A stretch of 64,000 nucleotides of DNA. Origin: Ruminococcaceae bacterium AB4001. GTDB taxonomy: Bacteria; Bacillota; Clostridia; Saccharofermentanales; Saccharofermentanaceae. The number at the start of each line of letters is the position of its first letter. The stretch's first letter is position 1. Made by a program: the position numbers and the translations under genes. Positions 1-8,368 of this stretch are shown here, piece by piece. The stretch covers positions 98,636-162,635 of the forward strand of contig JHXJ01000003.1 of NCBI GenBank assembly GCA_000621765.1, in the 5' to 3' direction. A model generated the notes under the pieces. The model saw nothing but the letters and a program-made list of their open reading frames with translations, did not search any database and was not told the origin of the DNA.

Positions 1-1258
1 TGATCTGCCTCATCTCGTCGATCTTGCGGTCGTACCTGTCGGCTTTGAATTCGTGTGAATTTCCGGCTTCCTTGTAATGCCAGTGTGCGGCGATACCGAA
101 CTCGGCGATCTGGTGCATCGCGAAAGTCCTTATCTGGACCTCGAAAGGAGTGCCTGTATGGCTTACAACAGTCGTATGGATCGACTGGTACTTGTTCTCC
201 TTCGGCATTGCGATATAGTCCTTGAAGCGTCCCGGAACGTGCTGGTACATCTCGTGAATGATACCGAGTACCTGATAGCATTCTATGACTTCGTCAACTA
301 TGATCCTGCACGCGAAAAGGTCGTAGATCTCATCGATCGTCTTACCCTTTTCGTGCATCTTCTTATAAATGCTGTAGAAATGCTTCGGACGGCCTTCAAT
401 GTCGTAATGGTCGATGCCGTTTTCCTCGAGCTTAGACCTGATCTCGGAAACAACATCCTCCATGAAGTCTTCTCTCTGGGCACGGTTGCCGTTAACGAGC
501 TTGACCAGTTCATAGTAATCGTCGGGATGGAGATATCTTAAGCAGAGGTCCTCTAATTCCCACTTGATCTTGTAGATACCGAATCTTCCGGCAAAAGGAA
601 CATAGATATCAAGCGTTTCCTGTGCCTTTTCGATCTGCTTTTCGGGCGTCTGGAACTTTAAAGTCCTCATATTGTGAAGACGGTCAGCGAGCTTGATAAA
701 GATGACTCTGACGTCTTCTGTCAGCGCCATGACCATCTTACGGACATTGGATGCCTGAATATCGGTCTTCGAATTGTAGACGACATTGTCGAGCTTTGTA
801 TTCAACTTGGTAACGCCGTCAACAAGGCTGCATACGACTGCACCGAACTTCTCGGTGACCATGGCATTATCTACTATCGTATCTTCGATCGTGTCGTGCA
901 AAAGAGCAGCGATGATCGTGTTTGAATCGACCTTGAGGTCTGCAAGGATGGTTGCTACGGCGACAGGATGAGTGATATAAGGCTCGCCTGTCTTACGTCT
1001 CTGATGACGGTGAGCTTTAAAGGCGAAAACAAACGCCTTCCTCATCTGCTCGTTGTCCCTTGCAATATCTTTCTCATCAAGGTTTGCAGCGCGCGCATAT
1101 TCGTCATAGAGCTCTATGATCTCGTTGAAGCGCTCGCTCATGTCAGAGGGAATATCGGGCACCAAACTGTCATCAAGAAGATAGGCGCGTTCCGCCTCTT
1201 CCTGAACTTCTGTTTCCGTAACAGCTTCAAATGATCTGTCTTTCTTGCCCTTAGACAC
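1..1258 (-). CDS. relA: Bifunctional (p)ppGpp synthetase/hydrolase (RelA/SpoT family), 5' part only
   Basis: Makes and degrades the alarmone (p)ppGpp in the stringent response; cytosolic. The 419 N-terminal residues are visible and the C-terminal TGS/ACT regulatory part lies outside the window. An HD hydrolase domain carries ALLHDTIEDT near residue 122. The synthetase domain has HFYSIYKKM near 295, PGRFKDYIAMP near 343 and KYQSIHTTVV near 357. The RFKD (RxKD) motif is the form found in bifunctional Rel enzymes. I start it at GTG 1258, preceded by TAGGAGAA. This start lies inside the end of recJ, so the genes overlap by 8 bases (GTGTCTAA) and translation is probably coupled. Identity is secure; the exact start is inferred. 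Confidence 0.95.
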   Translation of the reverse strand, partial: MSKGKKDRSFEAVTETEVQEEAERAYLLDDSLVPDIPSDMSERFNEIIELYDEYARAANLDEKDIARDNEQMRKAFVFAFKAHRHQRRKTGEPYITHPVAVATILADLKVDSNTIIAALLHDTIEDTIVDNAMVTEKFGAVVCSLVDGVTKLNTKLDNVVYNSKTDIQASNVRKMVMALTEDVRVIFIKLADRLHNMRTLKFQTPEKQIEKAQETLDIYVPFAGRFGIYKIKWELEDLCLRYLHPDDYYELVKLVNGNRAQREDFMEDVVSEIRSKLEENGIDHYDIEGRPKHFYSIYKKMHEKGKTIDEIYDLFACRIIVDEVIECYQVLGIIHEMYQHVPGRFKDYIAMPKENKYQSIHTTVVSHTGTPFEVQIRTFAMHQIAEFGIAAHWHYKEAGNSHEFKADRYDRKIDEMRQI

Positions 1259-3392
1259 CTTGTATTCTCCTATATACCTCAGATTCACTGAGTTTTACCT
1301 TGTCTCCCGTTTGAAGGATGTTGAAGCATACTTTCAAAGGACTTATGGTCCTGAGCCTTATAAGTCTGCAGTCAGCGAAAACTTCAAGGCATCGCTTCAC
1401 CTGAAACGGTGTTATCGATACATCATAATTGTTCGACACCAATCTTGCAAGAAGTTCAAGATCGACTGTCGACATGGCAGTACCTCCGAACTTCTCAATA
1501 GCCTTATAGCAGGCTGCGTATTGACCGGGATCCGGCCTCATGCAGCTGGCAATATCTTCACCCGGAGCCATCTTGGCGATCTGGTCCATCGCAAGTCCGC
1601 TCAAATAGAGCTTTTCGGCGATATCGGCCTTTTTCCACATAAAGCTGTCCGGTGCTTCGGGCTTTATGTCCTCCAGATGCAGGCTCAGGCTCGTCTCTCC
1701 GCGGTAGCTGTATTCGTTTAAGGTATAAGCGATATCGACCCTGTCACCGGCCCTTAAGATGTTGAAATAGTCTCCCATTCCAAATCCCACTGCAGAGAAT
1801 GTTAAATTCCCGCTCTTATCCGTCAGGTCGAGCCTGATATGAGCTCCGCCGCTCATCTGGGCAATATTGGTTATAACAAGTCCCTTTGTAATGAATACGG
1901 GCTTGGGGTTTCCGATACCGAACGGCCTTAACTTGCAGACTTCCCTGTAGGAGTCGAAATCCAGACCTTCAGGAAGGATCTCGCACTCGGCGTTAATTGA
2001 ATCTTCCTCGTTTTCCTCGCCGGACTGCCCTTTTTCCTCATATATCAGCGCAGCTTCCTTTTCGAGAGCCTCCATAAAGGTGCCCATCTCAGACTTCCTT
2101 ACAAGAAGTCCGGCAGCCTTCTTATGGCCTCCGAAATTAACCAGATGATCAGATATCCTCTCAAGGCATTCGTACAGATCGAAATCTCCGAAAGCCCTGC
2201 CGGATCCCTTTGCGCATCCGGGTTCGGTTGCATCATCAGTGAAAACAAGCGCCGATCTTCCATAAAATTGCGACAGCTTGCCGGCGACTATGCCCAGAAC
2301 GCCCTGGTGCCAGTCTTTTCCGTATACGACAATGGGACCGCAGGTATTTGTAAGCGACCATCTCTCAGGTCTTGAAGGATTCTCAAGCTGCGCCCTTGCC
2401 TCATCGAAAACCTTGGCCTCGATCTCCTTGCGTTCATCGTTCTCCCTGGTAAGGTCCTGAGCTGCGATCTTAGCCTCCGAAGGATTATTCTCAAGGAAGA
2501 GTTTTAAGGCGTCTGCAGAATCGTAGAGCCTTCCTGCGGCATTGATCCTGGGAACGAAATTAAATGAGATAAAGGTCTCATCCAATGTCTTTCCGGGTGT
2601 CAGAAGCATCTCGTTCATGACGCCGACGCCGACATTTGAAGGATTCTTCATGCTCTTAAATGCACGCTTGATTATCGTTCTGTTCTCGTTTGTAACAGAT
2701 ACGAGGTCTGCAATAGTAGCAAGTCCTGCGAGTTCTACAGCCTGGCGCCAGATATTTCCCGTAACCTTATGTCTTCCGTCCTTACCCAAAGCCTCAACAA
2801 GCTTCAAAGCAACGCCCGCACCGCAAAGATCGAGGAACGGATATGTATTGTCTGCCCTCTTTGCGCAGATAACGCAGTCAGCCGGCGGCAGTTCGTCCTT
2901 AACATTATGGTGATCCGTTACGATCACCTTTATTCCCCTGTTCTTGAGTTCCTGGACTGTATCGACGTTCGTAACACCGCAGTCGACCGTAATGACGAGA
3001 TCCGGCGACTTCTCGATAACTTTGTCCATTATCTTCTCAGTCAGTCCGTACCCGTGCTCGGATCTGTGAGGCACGATATACTGCACATCTGCCTGATGAC
3101 TCCTGAAATATCTTACGAGAATGGAAGTAGCAGTGACGCCGTCGCAGTCGTAATCGCCATATACGAGGATCTTACCGTGAGCATCGATCGTCTCGCTGAT
3201 GATGTCGACAGCCTTGCGCATGTCATTATAAAGGAACGGATCGTGCCAGATTCCGTCTTCTTCTGCTAAAAATTTTTCTACGGACTGCCCTTCGGTTATT
3301 CCGCGGTTCCTAAGCAACACATCAAGTAGCGTATCAGCATCCGCAACTTTTGGGGATGCCGATAAGCGCCAGTTCTTACCGGTCAATAACAT
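1251..3392 (-). CDS. recJ: Single-stranded-DNA-specific exonuclease RecJ
   Basis: Degrades single-stranded DNA 5' to 3' in recombinational and mismatch repair; cytosolic. It is 713 residues, normal for the longer Gram-positive RecJ forms. DHH-family metal motifs are visible: GDYDCDGVTA (Asp80, Asp82, Asp84), VTVDCGVTN near 138, VTDHHNV near 162, and the DHHA1 motif GGHKKAAGL near 417. An OB-like region and a long C-terminal extension follow. The ATG start has only a weak upstream Shine-Dalgarno sequence. It is transcribed with relA, whose start lies inside its last codons. RecJ next to relA is a common arrangement in Clostridia, often with apt between them; here apt is absent. Confidence 0.95.
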   Translation of the reverse strand: MLLTGKNWRLSASPKVADADTLLDVLLRNRGITEGQSVEKFLAEEDGIWHDPFLYNDMRKAVDIISETIDAHGKILVYGDYDCDGVTATSILVRYFRSHQADVQYIVPHRSEHGYGLTEKIMDKVIEKSPDLVITVDCGVTNVDTVQELKNRGIKVIVTDHHNVKDELPPADCVICAKRADNTYPFLDLCGAGVALKLVEALGKDGRHKVTGNIWRQAVELAGLATIADLVSVTNENRTIIKRAFKSMKNPSNVGVGVMNEMLLTPGKTLDETFISFNFVPRINAAGRLYDSADALKLFLENNPSEAKIAAQDLTRENDERKEIEAKVFDEARAQLENPSRPERWSLTNTCGPIVVYGKDWHQGVLGIVAGKLSQFYGRSALVFTDDATEPGCAKGSGRAFGDFDLYECLERISDHLVNFGGHKKAAGLLVRKSEMGTFMEALEKEAALIYEEKGQSGEENEEDSINAECEILPEGLDFDSYREVCKLRPFGIGNPKPVFITKGLVITNIAQMSGGAHIRLDLTDKSGNLTFSAVGFGMGDYFNILRAGDRVDIAYTLNEYSYRGETSLSLHLEDIKPEAPDSFMWKKADIAEKLYLSGLAMDQIAKMAPGEDIASCMRPDPGQYAACYKAIEKFGGTAMSTVDLELLARLVSNNYDVSITPFQVKRCLEVFADCRLIRLRTISPLKVCFNILQTGDKVKLSESEVYRRIQGV

Positions 3393-3491
3393 AAATCAAA
3401 TCTCAACTTTATCTTTATTGAGTATATTATAGCCGAAAAAGCTGAGTTTACAAAGAAACTGTCTTAAAAGTGCAGTAGATAAAAAGAGTTT

Positions 3492-4796
3492 TTATGGCTT
3501 AGGGATAACCTCTCCGCCCCACTCCGAGACGACCAGACCGTGCCTCTCGCTCAAAGCCGGATTCATTCCGCTAAGTTCCTGGGGCTGTATCTCCACATAT
3601 TCGTCAGAAGCATACCAGAGCATGTTCACACGGATCTCCACATCGGGCTCAGTATCGAAGACCAATTTCGCCGCGTCAGTATACGCATCCGTCTGGAACG
3701 TAATGACATTGTATTCGTTGTTCTCCATGAAAGGCAGCCAGTATCCCTTGAAATCAGCACTTTCCTGATCGTTCATGCCTAACTTTTCGAGAGCGTCATC
3801 GAGGAAAGCCTCGGTGTCACATCCCCTGATGCAGAATCCGTGATCAAGGTCATAATCCATATCGAGATCTGCTTCCCAGAAAAGGAATCTGTAATCATCG
3901 CCGTTCCTGTCAGTCAGGATGCCGTCAGGAGTTGCGGAAACAGTCCAGCCCTCATCAGGATCGTATTCCGGATATGTGCAGGTAAGATCGCCGTTAAGAT
4001 CAAGTTTTAAATTGACGTATTCATCTGTGTTGCCGTAAATATAAATAACAGGAGCATGCGCCCTTACGCGGTACGTAGTCTGACTCGCTTTTTTCAGGTA
4101 AGTGCCGACGCCGAATACTCCAAAAGCGAAAATTGCTGACAGAACGATCATAACAACAGATACGGCGATTGCTCCGTTATGGCGCTTTTCACCATCTGCC
4201 TTCTTCTTGACGACGGCATTCATGAGTACGATGCTGAAAACCAGGATCAGAACGCTCGGAATTATCATGAACCAAAGGAGTCCTCCGGCAAAAGGATTCG
4301 CGCTGCCCTTGATCGCGATTACATTTGTATAGTAATCACTGTCTCTCTCATCGTAAACGAAATTAACCTTCTGGTTTTTGGAGATCTTGATATTTCCGCA
4401 GTTGTCGCAGACGCTGTCATAAACATATGTCATCGGTCCGGCTTCAAACCACCTTGAACCTGAAACGTTGGAGACCTCTATCCTGGCAGAATTCAGCCTT
4501 TCAACGCCTATCTCGACATAATCTGCTGCTGCATAATTATCCGAAGATGCCTGCCATCCGCCTTCTTCTGCTTCGATAATATCACTCAAAGTATTACGCA
4601 CCTCTATCTTCGAAACGTAACCGCTGAATACAGGATAAGCTTCATAGCTTCTTTCTGTTATGGCATACGGATTATTTGAATTGTTATTTGAACTATTCCA
4701 GAAAACAAAATAACACATTAGATTGATCATTATGAGAGCGAACAGCTCCACGCCAATGATCAGGACTCTGCCTATAGGAAAAGAATTCGCTTTCAT
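3492..4796 (-). CDS. Membrane protein with conserved clostridial C-terminal domain of unknown function
   Basis: About 434 residues. I choose ATG 4796 (MKANSFPIGR), which has GCGAGGTG six bases upstream, over an in-frame ATG 14 codons earlier. A TM helix lies at residues 8-30. A small extracytoplasmic domain follows with a CDNC motif and a YESD-like stretch resembling DUF3592 proteins, then two TM helices (about 180-205 and 215-240). The C-terminal domain of about 190 residues begins APVIYIYGNTDE and includes LDLNGDLTCTYPEYD, LFWEADLD, GYWLPFMENN and ITFQTDAYTDAAKL. I recognise this domain as widespread in gut Clostridia with no known function. It is monocistronic or follows recJ's opposite flank; no partner is visible. 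Confidence 0.7.
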   Translation of the reverse strand: MKANSFPIGRVLIIGVELFALIMINLMCYFVFWNSSNNNSNNPYAITERSYEAYPVFSGYVSKIEVRNTLSDIIEAEEGGWQASSDNYAAADYVEIGVERLNSARIEVSNVSGSRWFEAGPMTYVYDSVCDNCGNIKISKNQKVNFVYDERDSDYYTNVIAIKGSANPFAGGLLWFMIIPSVLILVFSIVLMNAVVKKKADGEKRHNGAIAVSVVMIVLSAIFAFGVFGVGTYLKKASQTTYRVRAHAPVIYIYGNTDEYVNLKLDLNGDLTCTYPEYDPDEGWTVSATPDGILTDRNGDDYRFLFWEADLDMDYDLDHGFCIRGCDTEAFLDDALEKLGMNDQESADFKGYWLPFMENNEYNVITFQTDAYTDAAKLVFDTEPDVEIRVNMLWYASDEYVEIQPQELSGMNPALSERHGLVVSEWGGEVIPKP

Positions 4797-4874
4797 GATC
4801 ACACCTCGCAACTTCGTTATTATCTTAAATACAATCAATTAACGCAAAATGTTGCATATGATCAAAAAGTTTTA

Positions 4875-4909
4875 AGAAAAAAGGAGACATCCTTTTGGGA
4901 CATCTCCTC
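4875..4909 (-). terminator. Rho-independent terminator of rpsU
   Basis: Stem of arms 4883-4892 and 4898-4907 (10 pairs with a two-base internal mismatch, loop TTTTG). Read on the minus strand it is followed by TTTTTTCTT. It lies 16 bases after the rpsU stop codon. Confidence 0.75.
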
Positions 4910-4922
4910 TGTTAAAGTCTTA

Positions 4923-5096
4923 TTAATGCTTTCTCTTTCTTGCTGCTTCAGACTTCTTCTTTCTCTTTACAGAAGGCTTCTCGTAATGTTCTCTCTTACG
5001 AACTTCTGCAAGAACGCCTGACTTTGCGCAAGAACGCTTAAATCTGCGAAGTGCACTGTCAAGGGACTCGCCTTCCTTAACTTTAATCTCAGACAT
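4923..5096 (-). CDS. rpsU: 30S ribosomal protein S21
   Basis: Small basic 57-residue protein of the 30S subunit, involved in the 16S 3' end/Shine-Dalgarno region of initiation. The protein starts [20 protein letters not shown], contains [20 protein letters not shown], and ends in a Lys/Arg-rich tail ([12 protein letters not shown]), all typical of S21. The start ATG follows a very strong GAGGGGGG ribosome binding site. It is monocistronic with its own terminator. In many Clostridia rpsU precedes gatB/yqeY-like genes, which are not present here. Confidence 0.97.
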   Translation of the reverse strand: MSEIKVKEGESLDSALRRFKRSCAKSGVLAEVRKREHYEKPSVKRKKKSEAARKRKH

Positions 5097-5170
5097 CTTT
5101 ATCCCCCCTCTCGTGCGTGGATTTCAAACTCGGATATTATATAGGACACCTAGTCCAAAGTCAAACCCTG

Positions 5171-5956
5171 TTAGCCGGCAAACGGCATCGGCACATCCTT
5201 AAGCAGCAAAGCAACGATCACTGCAATCGCGATCACGGGTGCCAAAGCTATCTTTCTCTTCTTGGATTTGCATACAAGCGCGAAAATGATGCCAAGCACA
5301 ACAGCAACGCAGGCGGCAATACAAGCCCCTCTGATCCTCAGGAAAAGCATCAGGCACATAGCAAGCTTAACAGGACCATAACTCATCTTGGTCTTCTTTA
5401 CTTTGCCTATAACAGCTGTAGCAATGGCCATAAGCAATCCTACGCATCCTGAAGCTATAAGGCCTTCAATAGCATATGCCTGCATCTCAGGCATAAATCC
5501 TACTGTCATGATCCATACTACCAGGATAGCTGCAAGGAATCCGTTCGGAATGACGCCTGAATCCCAGTCAGCCAAGGAAAGTCCGAGCAAAAGGACTTCA
5601 AGTACCAAAGCAGCAACGACAGGAGCATCGACAGCGCCGTGCAAGGCCAGTGTTCCCGCAAATACACATCCCAGTATGATCTCGAAAATAAGATCTCTCG
5701 GCGGAACCTTCGAACCGCAGTATCTGCACTTACCCTTTAAAGCAATATAAGAAATGATCGGAAAAAGGTCAGCAGTTGACAATTCATGTCCGCATGTATC
5801 GCAATGGCTATGCCCGAGCATCCAGTCCTCTCCCCTGACAACACGCCAGGCGGTACAGGTAATAAAGCTCGCAAAAACTGCACCGAACACAAATGAAAGA
5901 ACGATCAGGTATATGCCGATAAAAGGTATCTCAAACAAAGGATATGAAAAAACCAA
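5171..5956 (-). CDS. Prepilin peptidase, PilD/A24 family, with a replaced catalytic aspartate
   Basis: Polytopic membrane protein of about 261 residues, of the family that cleaves and N-methylates type IV prepilins. I choose TTG 5956 (10 bases after AAGGAGAA); the same frame is open to TTG 6019. The N-terminal zinc-type domain has CDTC near residue 50 and CRYC near 78, as in full-length PilD. The first catalytic Asp is present (LADWDSGVIPN, near 129). The second motif, normally GxGD-x-K, reads SYGPVKLAM near 191, so the second aspartate is proline. About seven TM helices. It may be catalytically dead, a methylase-only form, or a chaperone; a second, intact peptidase lies at 23833. It sits downstream of the major pilin but behind a terminator. 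Confidence 0.8.
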   Translation of the reverse strand: MVFSYPLFEIPFIGIYLIVLSFVFGAVFASFITCTAWRVVRGEDWMLGHSHCDTCGHELSTADLFPIISYIALKGKCRYCGSKVPPRDLIFEIILGCVFAGTLALHGAVDAPVVAALVLEVLLLGLSLADWDSGVIPNGFLAAILVVWIMTVGFMPEMQAYAIEGLIASGCVGLLMAIATAVIGKVKKTKMSYGPVKLAMCLMLFLRIRGACIAACVAVVLGIIFALVCKSKKRKIALAPVIAIAVIVALLLKDVPMPFAG

Positions 5957-6035
5957 GATCAGTATTCTCCTTAACTGGATATTTCTGACCTTGATTATAC
6001 ACTGTGTGGGGAGATGCAAAAAGAAAAATATGTAA

Positions 6036-6070
6036 AAGCAAAAAACAACCGGGGGTTACCCGGTTGCTTT
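6036..6070 (-). terminator. Terminator of the major pilin gene
   Basis: Perfect 8-bp stem CAACCGGG/CCCGGTTG (6046-6053 and 6059-6066, loop GGTTA), followed on the minus strand by TTTTTTGC. It lies 40 bases after the pilin stop codon and separates the pilin from the prepilin peptidase gene. Confidence 0.88.
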
Positions 6071-6105
6071 TATTGATTTAGTTTAGGTTTACTCTGAATC
6101 AGCTA

Positions 6106-6537
6106 TTATGTAGAAGAAGCAGGAGCTGCAGACCATGTAGCTGTTGTAGGAGTCCAAGTATAAGTATATCCGTTGATATCAACTGTTCCTGTTGTAATCC
6201 TACCGGAAGTGTCAGATTTAAACGCTACGTTAGTTACCTTACCTGAAGCATCACCGATCAAATCTGCAACTGTTGTGTTGTTTCCGCAATCAGTATCCAA
6301 CTTGATATCTAATGTACCTGTTTTAGGATTACCTAAAGAATACTGATATGTTGCTGCGGACTGAGCTGCTGTCAAAACTGTAGCTGCCATCTGATAGTCC
6401 TTTTCCTGTCTTGCTCTCTTGATGTATCCGGTGAGTGCAGGAACGAGCATAGCTGCAAGTACTGCGAGGATAACGAGAACGACAATGAGCTCTACCAATG
6501 TGAAACCCTTCTTAGTTGACTTACCTACTTTTTTCAT
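6106..6537 (-). CDS. Type IV major pilin (prepilin)
   Basis: A 143-residue prepilin with a class III signal: short basic leader, then cleavage KKG/FTLVELIVVLVI with Glu5 of the mature protein, and the hydrophobic helix continuing to about residue 38 (YIKRARQEKD). The globular part is small and Thr/Ala-rich with one cysteine, typical of Gram-positive major pilins. The start has an ideal AAGGAGGTCACTAAA-ATG site. The gene stands alone between its own promoter (6625-6653) and terminator, which would allow much higher expression than the minor pilins upstream. Being the shortest, strongest-signalled pilin with a separate promoter, it is the best candidate for the fibre subunit. That role is inferred. 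Confidence 0.9.
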   Translation of the reverse strand: MKKVGKSTKKGFTLVELIVVLVILAVLAAMLVPALTGYIKRARQEKDYQMAATVLTAAQSAATYQYSLGNPKTGTLDIKLDTDCGNNTTVADLIGDASGKVTNVAFKSDTSGRITTGTVDINGYTYTWTPTTATWSAAPASST

Positions 6538-6624
6538 TTTAGTGACCTCCTTTTTAATTCACCCTGTTAGTGAGTTTGTTTGATTTGTTATTTGTCAAAT
6601 GTGTTTGACTTGCTTGATGGTCTT

Positions 6625-6653
6625 ACTATAACTCATCCCAAATCAGACTTCAA
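6625..6653 (-). promoter_or_regulatory. Putative promoter of the major pilin gene
   Basis: On the minus strand TTGAAG (6653-6648), 17 bases, then TATAGT (6630-6625). This gives a 5' leader of roughly 80 nt before the strong ribosome binding site. The rest of the 280-bp gap to the upstream gene shows no other gene. Confidence 0.5.
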
Positions 6654-6817
6654 CACATTTCCGCCACAATTCACTACTGGGTAACAATTTGTTTATCCGA
6701 TTGAGAAAATAACCTTATTTGCAAACGGAATGTAAATGAAACTATACATGTAGGAATAACGGATAACTCTGAATTATCAAAGCAAAAACGGCTAAACATC
6801 AGTAAATACAGGGCTTT

Positions 6818-7582
6818 TCACCCGAAGCAGAGAGCTACACTTCTTGAATAAGCCGCGCCAGAATCGTCGTTTACAGTTACATCACAGATAACATAAGCAG
6901 GCAGGTTATCCCTGTCAAATGTAAGATCGCGGAAATTCAGATCGACTGTACATCCAAGATATGTGGTGCGTACAAAAGGATTTGTAAAATCATAGTATTC
7001 GCCCGGATAAACATACGGATAAGTGCTGCCGTGCAGACTGATCTCATACGTTTTGCTCTGGTAGTATCCGTAATGTATTAATCCTGCTTCTTTATCCGAA
7101 GCTTCCATGTTATAAATCGAACGGCTTGTGATCCTCGATGCATCGCCTTCAGTTATCTTATAATCAGCTTCAGCCTGATCTCTGGCAAGGATCGCATTAA
7201 CGACCACATCTCCAATCTCGTAATTTGATGCGATTGTCTCACAATAATTGTTGTTTCTTCTAAAAACAAGAACCTTGCCGCCGCTTGAACTGGGCTGCGC
7301 CGAATCCATTATAAGACCGCTGTAATCATCCATATCCGCGATCCAGACGTCTCCTGTATCCGTGATTATTGCCTTGGAACACTCCGAACGCAGAGAATCG
7401 ACAACTGAATCAGCTACGATCTGTACCCTGTTCTGTTCAAGAGAGCGCGTATATATTTTTGAGACAGGAAGAATGAGCATTACACAAGCAACAGCAAAGA
7501 GAGCCGTCAGAGCCATTGCTGCAACTAACTCAACTAAAGTGATTCCACGCTTCTTTCTTTGTACTGCACTCTTATTCTTCAT
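6818..7582 (-). CDS. Minor pilin-like protein (GspJ/PilW type)
   Basis: About 254 residues from ATG 7582 (MKNKSAVQRK). The frame is open further upstream, but this start is the one adjacent to the prepilin signal. Cleavage motif KKRG/ITLVELVAAMAL with Glu5, followed by an Ala/Leu helix and IYTRSLEQNRVQIVADSVVDSLRSE. This region resembles GspJ/PilW pseudopilins by position and size. The globular domain is rich in Asp, Tyr and Ser. The ATG comes one base after the upstream gene's TGA (TGATATG) with no good Shine-Dalgarno sequence, so coupled re-initiation is likely. Last gene of the minor-pilin operon. Probable role: part of a pilus tip/priming complex (inferred from family and order). Confidence 0.8.
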   Translation of the reverse strand: MKNKSAVQRKKRGITLVELVAAMALTALFAVACVMLILPVSKIYTRSLEQNRVQIVADSVVDSLRSECSKAIITDTGDVWIADMDDYSGLIMDSAQPSSSGGKVLVFRRNNNYCETIASNYEIGDVVVNAILARDQAEADYKITEGDASRITSRSIYNMEASDKEAGLIHYGYYQSKTYEISLHGSTYPYVYPGEYYDFTNPFVRTTYLGCTVDLNFRDLTFDRDNLPAYVICDVTVNDDSGAAYSRSVALCFG

Positions 7583-7583
7583 A

Positions 7584-7916
7584 TCAGCCCACACTCGATG
7601 AATAGACCACATAGGTCTTTGAATCAACGTTATAAACCTGTCTGTAAACAACGACCGGATCATTAGGATCGGAATTCATAACAGGCATCTTTATAGGAGG
7701 AGCATTGTTTAATGCTATCTGTTCCTGAAGATCCGTCATAGCCTTATCAGCACTGTCACGGTTTTTGTCAGCCTGCAAACTTGAGTTAGAAGCATACGCT
7801 ATTCCCTGAGAGAACAGCACCATCATGATGGACAGCACCGTAAAAGCTACAACGACCTCAACGATCGTCTCACCTTTATTATCTGACAGATATCCGTTCT
7901 TTCTAATCAGCTTCAT
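7584..7916 (-). CDS. Minor pilin-like protein (GspI/PilV type)
   Basis: Small prepilin-like protein of 110 residues. The signal is NKG/ETIVEVVVAFTVLSIMMVLF: glycine at -1, an unusual Glu at +1 instead of Phe or Met, and Glu at +5. The order giant - GspK-like - this - GspJ-like resembles the K-I-J-H tip-complex arrangement of type II secretion and T4P minor pilins. The ATG follows the upstream stop by one base (GTTAGCTGATATGA), with the stop codon of this gene in turn one base before the next ATG. No function can be read from the short globular part. Confidence 0.72.
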   Translation of the reverse strand: MKLIRKNGYLSDNKGETIVEVVVAFTVLSIMMVLFSQGIAYASNSSLQADKNRDSADKAMTDLQEQIALNNAPPIKMPVMNSDPNDPVVVYRQVYNVDSKTYVVYSSSVG

Positions 7917-7917
7917 A

Positions 7918-8358
7918 TCAGCTAACCCTCATGTATGTAGTGTTTGCGCCATAATAAGTTGCGGTATATATATAGCTCTCACCTGCCGTTGTTGCAGTCA
8001 CGGTAACAGTGTATGTATTCACGCTCGTATCCAATGCCTTTACCGTAACGGTTACATCGACATTATTGGACGAGTCACTGATCAATTCTCTGTCAGCGTA
8101 TTTGTCTAAAGGCAGTTTATTCTGGTTGATAAGTCCGTCGATTGCCGAACCCATAGACGTTGCCGCCTCATAAGCCTGATCCCTGAAATACTGTCTGTCA
8201 GCCGAAGTCATCAACGTATTAACATTTACGGAAAGCACTAAGATGCTGGCGATTACTATTATGGAAATAATAGTTACCAATACGATACTGGCACCATCAT
8301 TGCTATGAAGGATATCTGCCGTTCTTTTTGATAATGCTGTCTTACATTTACGTCTCAT
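7918..8358 (-). CDS. Minor pilin-like protein without Glu5 (GspK/PilX type)
   Basis: About 146 residues from ATG 8358 (MRRKCKTALSK). The same frame also has ATGs at 8376, 8379 and 8391 that would overlap the giant gene. I prefer 8358 because it sits in the same GTTAGCTGATATGA context as the next gene. The prepilin-like region reads NDG/ASIVLVTIISIIVIAS: -1 glycine but leucine at +5. Lack of Glu5 is the hallmark of GspK and of PilX-type tip subunits. A short helix (ADRQYFRDQAYEAATSM) and a beta-rich Thr/Val domain follow. Likely part of the tip complex directly contacting the giant pilin; inferred. Confidence 0.7.
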   Translation of the reverse strand: MRRKCKTALSKRTADILHSNDGASIVLVTIISIIVIASILVLSVNVNTLMTSADRQYFRDQAYEAATSMGSAIDGLINQNKLPLDKYADRELISDSSNNVDVTVTVKALDTSVNTYTVTVTATTAGESYIYTATYYGANTTYMRVS

Positions 8359-8368
8359 ATCAGCTAAC

